Shown: in pieces, positions 1 to 5,657 of the stretch
Layout: each line of letters begins with the position of its first letter
How positions within the stretch are numbered: the stretch's first letter is position 1
Notes under the pieces: generated by a model
Database searches by the model: none
What the model was told of the DNA's origin: nothing
What the model saw: the letters and a program-made list of their open reading frames with translations, nothing else
Program-made: the position numbers and the translations under genes
NCBI GenBank assembly: GCA_002400895.1
Contig: NVRO01000175.1
Span: 1-5,836 of the forward strand
DNA: 5,836 nt
Source: Planctomycetota bacterium
Lineage (GTDB): Bacteria > Planctomycetota > UBA1135
Direction: 5' to 3'

Positions 1-1
1 A

Positions 2-2329
2 GCGGGTAACTTCGTCGCAGTATGGGCGGAAAACCAAGCTGAAGACGGCATCCCGCTTGGCTTGAATGGACGCATCATTGCTGTCGACGGTGAGCACGGA
101 GATTTCTTCACCATCGATGAGGCTTTGGAAGCCGGGATTGAACCATCGCTCGATTCGGACGGTTGTTCAAGATTCGCCGTTGCATGGATGAGTCACGCTG
201 GAGGAACCGGCTACGATGCCTGGTTCCGTTTGTTCGATTCATCAGGCAAAGCACTGACTGAGCCCTGCCAAACTGATGCCGGCGGTGAAGGTTGGCGAAC
301 CGGCGCTTCAGTCGCGATGAACCCGAACGGAAACTTCGTGGTCGCTTACAGTCATAACCAGGGCAAACTTCCAATCAACGAGCCGCGTCGTCCGCACGAG
401 GACATCGACATTCGTGCCCGCTTGTTTGATCGCGACGGCATTGCTCTCAGCGACGGGTTCCGTGCCAACCATCGGATTGAAGAGGAACAAACCCTCCAAA
501 CCGGCCTCAACAGCAATCATGTTCTGTGGACTGCACACAACCAATTGGCCTTCGCCTGGCACGGTAATGCAGATGGTGACCGCCGCGCGGCCGGCCTTTC
601 TGTGCATGCTCCGCTGAGTTTCAACCCGGCCGCACCGGCTGCGATTGAACCACTGGCCGCAGCCAGCAATATCACCATGCAGCAAGTCTGGGACACCGAA
701 GTTCGCCCCGACTGGGATCCGAACTGGCGACCTGAACCGCTAAACCCCGCTATCCCGCGTGGCGGCCTTGGCGGCTTTACTGCGTTTAACTCGACCGGGT
801 GGACTCCACCAGACCCCAACTTGGCGGTTGGACGAAACCACATCGTTGGCGTAGTCAACTCGCAAATCTCATTCTTCGAAAAGGATGGGACCCAGACTTA
901 CAGCAAGTCATTGTCCGGAAGCTCCGGATTCTTCGGCAATAACATCAGTGGTGGCAGCGCCGGTTCATTCGTGTTCGACCCCATCGCGGTTTACTCCTCA
1001 CACCATGACCGCTTCGTAGTGGCCGCTGCGGAAGACACCAACAACACCTCCTACATTTGCATTGGCGTTTCGGATGACAACGATCCCAACGGCAACTGGC
1101 ACACCTACCGCATCACTGCATCAAGCTGCGGGTTCCTCGACTTCCCCAACATCGGTATTGATGAGCACGCGGTATATGTATCCGGAGACTGCTTCAGCGG
1201 AGGTGGAAACGATGTCTACATCTTCCCGATGGCGAACATGATGAGTGGTGCCTCCATGACCCCGACCAAGATGAACATGTCAAGCAGCTTGCTCTCACTT
1301 GGTTGTGTCAAGAACTACGACATCAACACCGACATCCAGTACTTCATCACTGCCTGGCAGGGAAGTAGCTCGCAACTTACTTTCTACGCGATAACCGACC
1401 CGCTTACCAATCCCCAAAAGACCTCCACCACGGTTTCGGTTGCGTCTCGTCAGTCGCCTCCGGGCGCTGATCAGCTCGGAACATCAAACAAAGCTGACAC
1501 CATCGACTCCCGTATCAAACACGGCGTCTATCGCAATGGTCGATTGTGGTTCTGCCACAACGTTGGGGCCGGTAGCGGTGGCAATACCGCCCGGGTGCGC
1601 TGGTATGAGTTTGATATGCAAGGATGGCCGAATAGTGGTCTTCAGCCGATTGAAGTTCAGTATGGGACCCTTAACTACGGTAACGGCGAACACAACTGGT
1701 TTGGCGACATCCACGTAGATGACATGGGTAACGCAACGATTGCCTACCATCGTTCATCTTCGACCCAATACATCGAAATAGAATACGTGATGCGCGCACC
1801 CGGAGATGCTGCCGGCTTCATGGGTGTTGAAGAAACACTGCAAAACAGCACGCGCGCCGAAACCGGAAGCCGGTGGGGTGATTACTCCGGGGTCGAAGAG
1901 GATCCCAGTAGCCCCGGCTCATTCTGGAGTCACCACGAATACCGAACCTCAAGTTGGCGCACCTGGATGGGCAACTTTGGAATCCCACCGGGCCCGACCT
2001 TGACCACTACTGCGATGTTCAACGGAATGCCGGTTTCCCTGATGCTGGAAAATGCTGACCCGTTCGAATTGGTTTACTTCATCTGGAGCGCCAATGGAAC
2101 CGGAAGCGGCCCCTGCTTCTCCGGACTTGGCGGTCTTTGCGTTGACATCCTTTACCCGGTCAAGCTTGCCGGCACCGCCACCGCGGATTCGACCGGCTAC
2201 GCCAGCATGGTCAAGAACATACCGGCATCTGCACCAAATATTACTATTTGGGTGCAGGCGGTAATGCAACGTGGCGTCGCTGGGGCAGACTCGGTCAAGT
2301 CAAACGTCGCATTTGACGACATCAAGTAA
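2..2329 (+). CDS. Large secreted/surface beta-propeller-like repeat protein (5' partial)
   Basis: The frame is open to the left edge, so this is the 3' part of a longer gene; the TTG at 62 is an ordinary internal Leu codon. Residues encoded before it (GNFVAVWAENQ) belong to the same repeat seen later as 'RFAVAWMS' and 'NFVVAYSHNQ', each followed by an 'FRLFDSSGKAL' or 'ARLFDRDGIAL' strand. This gives about three to four degenerate beta repeats up to roughly position 640. A second region (about 790-1980) opens with 'PPDPNLAVGRNHIVGVVNS' and closes with 'RWGDYSGVEEDPSSPGSFW', hallmarks I recognise from large exported bacterial proteins predicted to fold as propellers. The last ~110 residues (1994-2323) form a separate module with 'GPCFSGLGGLCVDIL', 'ADSTG' and 'ADSVKSNV'. 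Nine cysteines, Asn/Ser/Thr/Gly richness and no membrane helix suggest an extracytoplasmic protein; the signal peptide would lie upstream. Substrate or partner is unknown. Exact function is not assignable; a role in adhesion or binding is only a guess. Confidence 0.85.
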   Translation, partial: AGNFVAVWAENQAEDGIPLGLNGRIIAVDGEHGDFFTIDEALEAGIEPSLDSDGCSRFAVAWMSHAGGTGYDAWFRLFDSSGKALTEPCQTDAGGEGWRTGASVAMNPNGNFVVAYSHNQGKLPINEPRRPHEDIDIRARLFDRDGIALSDGFRANHRIEEEQTLQTGLNSNHVLWTAHNQLAFAWHGNADGDRRAAGLSVHAPLSFNPAAPAAIEPLAAASNITMQQVWDTEVRPDWDPNWRPEPLNPAIPRGGLGGFTAFNSTGWTPPDPNLAVGRNHIVGVVNSQISFFEKDGTQTYSKSLSGSSGFFGNNISGGSAGSFVFDPIAVYSSHHDRFVVAAAEDTNNTSYICIGVSDDNDPNGNWHTYRITASSCGFLDFPNIGIDEHAVYVSGDCFSGGGNDVYIFPMANMMSGASMTPTKMNMSSSLLSLGCVKNYDINTDIQYFITAWQGSSSQLTFYAITDPLTNPQKTSTTVSVASRQSPPGADQLGTSNKADTIDSRIKHGVYRNGRLWFCHNVGAGSGGNTARVRWYEFDMQGWPNSGLQPIEVQYGTLNYGNGEHNWFGDIHVDDMGNATIAYHRSSSTQYIEIEYVMRAPGDAAGFMGVEETLQNSTRAETGSRWGDYSGVEEDPSSPGSFWSHHEYRTSSWRTWMGNFGIPPGPTLTTTAMFNGMPVSLMLENADPFELVYFIWSANGTGSGPCFSGLGGLCVDILYPVKLAGTATADSTGYASMVKNIPASAPNITIWVQAVMQRGVAGADSVKSNVAFDDIK
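1994..2323 (+). other. C-terminal beta-rich module of gene 1 (copy A)
   Basis: This encodes the last ~110 residues of the first gene, from 'LTTTAMFNGMPVSLML' to 'SNVAFDDI'. It is set off from the preceding propeller by the linker 'FGIPPGPT'. By eye it aligns with the end of the secreted protein at 4595-5524. Shared points are an early 'L...T...G....F/L', an aromatic 'Y....S..G.G', a hydrophobic 'LD/VDI..P..L..G.A.ADSTG', then 'P......VWFQA' or 'IWVQA', and a terminal 'SNV'. Copy A has an extra 'GPCFSGLGGLC' loop with two cysteines and an extra 'QRGVAGADSVK' segment. Similar endings occur on exported proteins of Planctomycetota and Myxococcota as I remember them. A sorting, secretion or ligand-binding role is inferred only. 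Confidence 0.6.
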
Positions 2330-2981
2330 GTTCGGGCTTTCGTCCCTGCAAACTCATGTGGCGGTCGCTATCGACCGCCACTTCCAATTCCGGAGACACC
2401 TTCACGGACAACTCACGTAGTTCTTCTACGCGCAGAGCAGCACACAATGAAGCGTGAAACAAGGCACGTGCATTTTCACTCTCCTTGGCAGCATAAGTAG
2501 CAACCAGAGATTCAACATTTTCAATCGAGTCGGGACGAAACAAGTCGCGAACCAGGAAAACTCCACCTGGACGCAACACCCGCCAAGCTTCCTGCAGAAA
2601 AGGGAGCGGGTCCGGAATATGGTGCAGGATGGTGTTCGAGTAAACACAATCAAAGCTGTGGTCGGCAAAATCCAAGCCTTTGGCATCGCCCAGTTGGAAG
2701 GAACAACGCTCACCAAAGGGTGATTCCCCGGCATGGCGGCGTGCATGCCGCAGCATTTTCTCCGCCAAATCTATCCCCAGAACTTCGGCCTGATCGATTG
2801 ACTCACATACCAACAAGGGAATATGTCCCGGCCCGCATCCGATATCCAGCATGCGGCCAGCTGCACCAAGTGCTACCAGGCGCTCGACAAAGGACTGGTT
2901 CGGGCCGGAGTGGTCCATCGAGTCATAACCGTCAGCCTCCTCGTCGGTGTCCATCACTTCAGGTTCGAGCACTCGTTTCAT
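2322..2981 (-). CDS. Class I SAM-dependent methyltransferase (Methyltransf_11/25 type)
   Basis: This is a 219-residue soluble enzyme with the complete class I Rossmann methyltransferase motifs. Motif I is 'MLDIGCGPGH' (residues 44-53), which binds SAM. The acidic end of strand 2 is 'LGIDLAEKML' (68-77; D71 probably contacts the ribose). 'GDAKGLDFADHSFDCVYSN' (98-116) holds motifs II/III, followed by 'ILHHIPDP' (118-125) and 'WRVLRPGGVFLVRDL' (133-147). The N-terminus 'RVLEPEVMDT...GYDSMDHS' and C-terminus 'SDRHMSLQGRKP' match a subgroup I recognise from several bacterial phyla, which supports both the start at 2981 and full length. The acceptor substrate is unknown; such enzymes methylate small molecules, lipids or quinone-like precursors, and nothing here decides. 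The GGAG on the minus strand abuts the ATG with no spacer, so it is a poor ribosome site. The gene converges on gene 1, overlapping its stop, and diverges from the repair genes across a 27-bp gap. Confidence 0.9.
   Translation of the reverse strand: MKRVLEPEVMDTDEEADGYDSMDHSGPNQSFVERLVALGAAGRMLDIGCGPGHIPLLVCESIDQAEVLGIDLAEKMLRHARRHAGESPFGERCSFQLGDAKGLDFADHSFDCVYSNTILHHIPDPLPFLQEAWRVLRPGGVFLVRDLFRPDSIENVESLVATYAAKESENARALFHASLCAALRVEELRELSVKVSPELEVAVDSDRHMSLQGRKPELT
2358..2381 (+). terminator. Perfect 10-bp stem-loop just past gene 1, possible terminator
   Basis: GTGGCGGTCG (2358-2367), loop CTAT, CGACCGCCAC (2372-2381) form a perfect GC-rich hairpin, 28 nt after the stop codon of gene 1. It is followed on the plus strand by only TTCCAATTCC, so the U-tract is weak. 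It lies inside the methyltransferase coding sequence, where it encodes VAVDSDRH. It could end or protect the 3' end of the gene 1 transcript, but coding constraint could also explain part of it. Confidence 0.4.
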
Positions 2982-3008
2982 CTCCGGTAGCGTACACTTC
3001 GCCGCCCG

Positions 3009-3719
3009 ATGGAAGTAATCGACATTGCCCGCCGGCTCAGCCGCGAAGTTTCAAATCTCAAATTCAGCGAGCCGATAACTCATGTTTACAACCCACTCGA
3101 CTACGCATGGGATTTACATGAGCAGTACCTGCGCCGTTACAGCCGCCCGGGCGTAAAGGCGATTCTTCTGGGGATGAATCCCGGACCTTGGGGGATGGCC
3201 CAAACCGGTGTTCCCTTCGGCGAGGTTACTCATGTGCGTGAATGGTTAAAGCTGGATGGTGAGGTCAAGCAACCAGCAAAGATTCATCCCAAACGCCCTA
3301 TTCAAGGACTCAATTGTCATCGTTCCGAAGTTAGCGGACGGCGTCTATGGAGTTGGGCACGGGAGCGTTTTTCTTCTGCCGACCATTTCTTCGACAACTT
3401 CTTCGTGTTCAACTGGTGCCCTCTCTGCTTCATGGAGGAAAGTGGGCGCAATCGCACTCCAGACAAACTGCCGGCGGCCGAGCGGGAACCCTTGCAACAG
3501 GCCTGCGACCGCGCTTTGGTAGCCAGCGTACGCGCACTCAAACCCGGCATGGTAGTTGGCGTCGGTAAGTTCGCACGCGACCAGGCGGCACGCATCCTTG
3601 CTGCCGAGGACATCGAGATTGGACAAATACTGCATCCGTCTCCTGCCAGCCCGATTGCCAATCGTGGTTGGGCGCCACAAGCCGAACGCCAATTAAACGC
3701 GCTTGGACTCCTTGATTGA
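3009..3719 (+). CDS. SMUG1: SMUG1-type single-strand-selective uracil-DNA glycosylase
   Basis: This 236-residue protein closely resembles animal SMUG1 (UDG superfamily family 3) over nearly its whole length, starting at 'NPLDYAW' (residues 28-34). Motif 1 is 'GMNPGPWGMAQTGVPFGE' (55-72): N57 corresponds to catalytic Asn85 of human SMUG1, and F70 to base-stacking Phe98. 'HPKRPIQGL' and 'SEVSGRRLW' follow. 'FNWCPLCF' (134-141) carries N135, equivalent to uracil-reading Asn163. 'HPSPASPIANRGW' (209-221) is motif 2, with H209 matching His239. The residue after HPSP is Ala213, where human SMUG1 has Arg in the DNA-intercalating loop. Family members excise uracil, 5-hydroxymethyluracil and some oxidised or deaminated bases from single- and double-stranded DNA, leaving an abasic site; the protein should be cytoplasmic and monofunctional. 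The ATG at 3009 is the only start placing a sensible N-terminus before the conserved core; no Shine-Dalgarno is visible. It is followed 5 bp later by an AP endonuclease gene. Confidence 0.95.
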   Translation: MEVIDIARRLSREVSNLKFSEPITHVYNPLDYAWDLHEQYLRRYSRPGVKAILLGMNPGPWGMAQTGVPFGEVTHVREWLKLDGEVKQPAKIHPKRPIQGLNCHRSEVSGRRLWSWARERFSSADHFFDNFFVFNWCPLCFMEESGRNRTPDKLPAAEREPLQQACDRALVASVRALKPGMVVGVGKFARDQAARILAAEDIEIGQILHPSPASPIANRGWAPQAERQLNALGLLD

Positions 3720-3724
3720 ATCCA

Positions 3725-4519
3725 ATGCGCATCATCAGCATAAACATGAACGGGATTCGTTCTGCCGCCAAAAAAGGGTTTTTCACATGGTTGGGAAAAC
3801 AGAATGCCGACATCGTTTGCGCACAGGAGATCAGGGTGCAAGCCAACCAGTTAACTGAAGAAATGCTGGCTCCGGCCGGCCTTCACAGTGAATGGTTTCA
3901 TGCCGAGAAGCCCGGATATTCCGGTACCGCAATATTTAGCCGGCTCCCCCCCGACAAGGTAGTGCGAGGCGGCTGGGAGCACGCCGATTGTGAAGGACGC
4001 ATTATTGCAGCAGACTTCGGTCGCCTGACTGCAGTTTCTTTGTATCTGCCTTCGGGTTCTTCCGGAGACGAAAGGCAGCAACGCAAGATGAATTTTCTCG
4101 ACCATCTTTCCGAGTACCTTGCTCGACTGCAAAACAGCGGTCGCCATGTGGTGGTGTGTGGCGACTGGAACATCTCTCACACCGAGAAAGATCTTAAAAA
4201 TTGGCGAAGCAATCGCAAGAATTCCGGCTTCCTGCCGGAAGAACGCGAATGGATGGACACCATTTTTGCCGAGGGCGGTGGCAACGGTAAATGGTGCGAC
4301 GTATTCCGCCATCTGCATCCTCATGCCGAGAGCGAGTGCTACACGTGGTGGTCGAACCGTGGCCGCGCCTATGACAACAATGTGGGCTGGCGGCTGGATT
4401 ACCAGGTAGCCACTCGAAAGCTTGCTGAAACTGCCGTTTCCTCCTTTGTTTTTAAGGACTTGCGCTTTTCCGACCATGCCCCCCTTGTAGTCGATTACCA
4501 GATGCCATTTCCCTCTTAA
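3725..4519 (+). CDS. xthA: Exodeoxyribonuclease III / AP endonuclease
   Basis: This 264-residue member of the Mg-dependent exonuclease III (endonuclease/exonuclease/phosphatase) family has all catalytic motifs. They are N8 in 'ISINMNGIRSAAKKGFF', E35 in 'CAQEIRVQ', Y107 in 'SLYLPSGSSG', D147 and N149 in 'VVCGDWNISH', D225 in 'VGWRLDYQ', and D250-H251 in 'RFSDHAPL'. W208-W209 in 'YTWWSNRG' correspond to the aromatic pair that frames the abasic site in E. coli ExoIII. The enzyme cuts 5' of abasic sites and acts as a 3' exonuclease/phosphodiesterase on duplex DNA in base-excision repair. I chose the ATG at 3725 rather than the overlapping TTG at 3716, because 'MRIISIN' is the usual N-terminus of the family. 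The length is normal. The start lies 5 bp after the SMUG1 stop with no clear Shine-Dalgarno, implying co-transcription and probable translational coupling. The product of the upstream enzyme is this enzyme's substrate. Confidence 0.96.
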   Translation: MRIISINMNGIRSAAKKGFFTWLGKQNADIVCAQEIRVQANQLTEEMLAPAGLHSEWFHAEKPGYSGTAIFSRLPPDKVVRGGWEHADCEGRIIAADFGRLTAVSLYLPSGSSGDERQQRKMNFLDHLSEYLARLQNSGRHVVVCGDWNISHTEKDLKNWRSNRKNSGFLPEEREWMDTIFAEGGGNGKWCDVFRHLHPHAESECYTWWSNRGRAYDNNVGWRLDYQVATRKLAETAVSSFVFKDLRFSDHAPLVVDYQMPFPS

Positions 4520-4531
4520 CTCAGATTTTCG

Positions 4532-4540
4532 TTATATAGT
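4532..4540 (+). promoter_or_regulatory. AT-rich -10-like element upstream of the secreted protein gene
   Basis: TTATATAGT stands out as the most AT-rich stretch in the 75-bp gap after the exonuclease gene, and contains TATATA (4533-4538) and TATAGT (4535-4540), both close to a sigma-70 -10 box. No good -35 is found at 16-18 bp; TTCCCT (4509-4514) is at the right distance but weak. No terminator hairpin separates the exonuclease gene from the next gene, so read-through from the repair operon is also possible. Confidence 0.3.
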
Positions 4541-4594
4541 GGAATGTTCGGTTCATCCTGCTCCCCCTTCCACCCCCAAGCAACGTAGAAACAC

Positions 4595-5524
4595 ATGAAA
4601 TTTTTACTCCCTATCCTGCTGGCCACAGCCCTGGCCACTCCTAGTTTTGCCCAAACCCAGTACACCCTCAATATTGATTCTCCCGCATCTGCCGCCCAAT
4701 GGGCCGGCAACACCAGTTTGGGGGCCCTCAAGGGGAATAAGAACCTGAACCTTACCGGGACAATTGATGTGAAACTTGACAGCGCCACAGCCCCGTTCGG
4801 TGGCGGGGAATTCAACGGTGGAAGCATTGGAACTGACCCAATTGAGATTTACGCATACGTCGAAAATCCGCTTCCTTTCCTGCCCCCATTGGCAAAGATA
4901 TGGATTCGCGATTTGGACCTTTTGCTGTTCTCTAACCACTTTTCTCTCTCTTCGAGTGGGCACTACACAACGGACACCTGGATGTATGTTAATAATGGCG
5001 AAATTGAAGTTGAAGCTTTAGGGTCGACGACCTTTACAAACCTGGCAGGTACGACAACTGATCCTGTTTCTGTTAGCGGCGACTTCACCGAATCTGCGGG
5101 AATGGTTTACCTGCATAATGCGATAAACCTTTACATCTCTAACACCATTAGTGGAATCTCCTTTGACTTCTCCTTGGTCGGAGATATGTACGCAGATGCA
5201 CCGGTTTCAAACCCACCGGGAATGGACCTGTCAATTACAACCTTGATTGCCGGCGCCAGCGCCACCTTTGCGGTCACTAACGGCAACGCCAACGCAAAAG
5301 CCTACGTTGCTTACAGCGTGAAAGGTCCCGGTTCCACTACAGTTCCTGCTTTGGGCATCATCCTTGACATTCGCAATCCAAAACTATTGTTCTCGGGCAA
5401 CGCTGACAGTACCGGAGCAATTTCATGGTCAACCACGGTTCCACAGTACCCCGGACTGACGGTGTGGTTCCAGGCATGCGGAATGGGCATTACCTCCAAC
5501 GTGGTATCCCAGACCATCATGTAA
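4595..5524 (+). CDS. Secreted protein of unknown function with conserved-style C-terminal module
   Basis: This is a 309-residue protein with a clear Sec signal peptide: MKF, a hydrophobic core (LLPILLATALA), and 'TPSFA' before a likely signal peptidase I cut after A19. The mature N-terminal part (about 20-205) is rich in Ser, Thr, Asn and Gly with alternating hydrophobic residues, which suggests an all-beta fold. It includes 'LNLTGTIDVKLDSATAPFGG', the proline-rich 'ENPLPFLPPLAKIWI' (90-104) and a 'GEIEVEALGST' strand. I do not recognise a catalytic motif. Residues 211-308 form a second module related to the end of the first gene. There is no TPR, LPXTG or obvious PEP-CTERM tail, and only one cysteine in the mature chain. 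The ATG is preceded by a C-rich leader without a Shine-Dalgarno. The coding sequence looks more AT-rich around 4920-5160 than the repair genes. An intrinsic terminator follows 26 bp after the stop, so this is the last gene of its transcript. Probably periplasmic, outer-surface or released. Confidence 0.88.
   Translation: MKFLLPILLATALATPSFAQTQYTLNIDSPASAAQWAGNTSLGALKGNKNLNLTGTIDVKLDSATAPFGGGEFNGGSIGTDPIEIYAYVENPLPFLPPLAKIWIRDLDLLLFSNHFSLSSSGHYTTDTWMYVNNGEIEVEALGSTTFTNLAGTTTDPVSVSGDFTESAGMVYLHNAINLYISNTISGISFDFSLVGDMYADAPVSNPPGMDLSITTLIAGASATFAVTNGNANAKAYVAYSVKGPGSTTVPALGIILDIRNPKLLFSGNADSTGAISWSTTVPQYPGLTVWFQACGMGITSNVVSQTIM
5225..5518 (+). other. C-terminal module of the secreted protein (copy B)
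   Basis: This encodes residues 211-308, from 'DLSITTLIAGASATFAVTNG' through 'GIILDIRNPKLLFSGNADSTG' and 'YPGLTVWFQACGMG' to 'SNVVSQTI'. It matches copy A (1994-2323) in order and spacing of the hydrophobic strands and in the identical string ADSTG. It lacks copy A's cysteine loop. Two otherwise different exported proteins ending in the same module suggests a portable domain. Confidence 0.6.
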
Positions 5525-5550
5525 AGCAACCGTTTCTCTTTTGAAACCCC

Positions 5551-5588
5551 AAGGCGCGGAGCTCTTTGCTTCGCGCCTTTTTCCTTTT
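5551..5588 (+). terminator. Strong rho-independent terminator
   Basis: AAGGCGCGGAGC (5551-5562), loop TCTTT, GCTTCGCGCCTT (5568-5579) give a 12-bp stem with a single G-T pair. TTTTT (5578-5582) and a second run, TTTT (5585-5588), follow. It begins 26 bp after the stop codon of the secreted protein gene and is the only textbook terminator in the window. Confidence 0.9.
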
Positions 5589-5604
5589 CACGGCCCGACC
5601 CGTT

Positions 5605-5610
5605 TAGTAT
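5605..5610 (+). promoter_or_regulatory. Possible -10 box for the 3'-end gene
   Basis: TAGTAT, within the AT-rich stretch TTTAGTATTAAT (5603-5614), matches four of six bases of the -10 consensus and lies 47 bp before the next start codon, just past the terminator. No convincing -35 is present. An 8-bp palindrome GGCATGCC (5636-5643) sits between it and the gene and could be an operator, but may be chance. Confidence 0.2.
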
Positions 5611-5657
5611 TAATGCGACCCCGTGCCTGGCTTCTGGCATGCCGTATCATCTAGGCC

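Noticed and set aside
62..64. TTG as the true start of the first gene
   Set aside because: The frame continues upstream to the edge and encodes another copy of the 'NFVAVW' repeat, so the gene begins outside the window.
2993..2998. TACACT as a -10 box for SMUG1
   Set aside because: There is no -35 at a suitable distance, and it would place the transcription start only a few bases before the ATG; too weak to annotate.
2720..3121. 133-codon plus-strand frame spanning the methyltransferase/SMUG1 gap
   Set aside because: It overlaps two well-supported genes and its Pro/Arg/Ser-rich translation matches no domain.
3716..3724. TTG start overlapping the SMUG1 stop as an alternative start for the exonuclease
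   Set aside because: It adds only Met-Asn-Pro before 'MRIISIN', the normal family N-terminus, and the ATG at 3725 is the better codon.
3317..3841. 174-codon open frame on the minus strand
   Set aside because: It is antisense to SMUG1 and the start of the exonuclease gene, with Arg/Ser-rich composition typical of a shadow frame.
4222..4240. Perfect 7-bp inverted repeat TTCCGGC-TTCCT-GCCGGAA
   Set aside because: It is inside the exonuclease gene and encodes the family-conserved 'SGFLPEER' segment, so coding constraint explains it.
3851..4477. 208-codon open frame on the minus strand
   Set aside because: It lies wholly within the exonuclease III gene, whose protein is unmistakable; the antisense frame has no recognisable motif and is a shadow.
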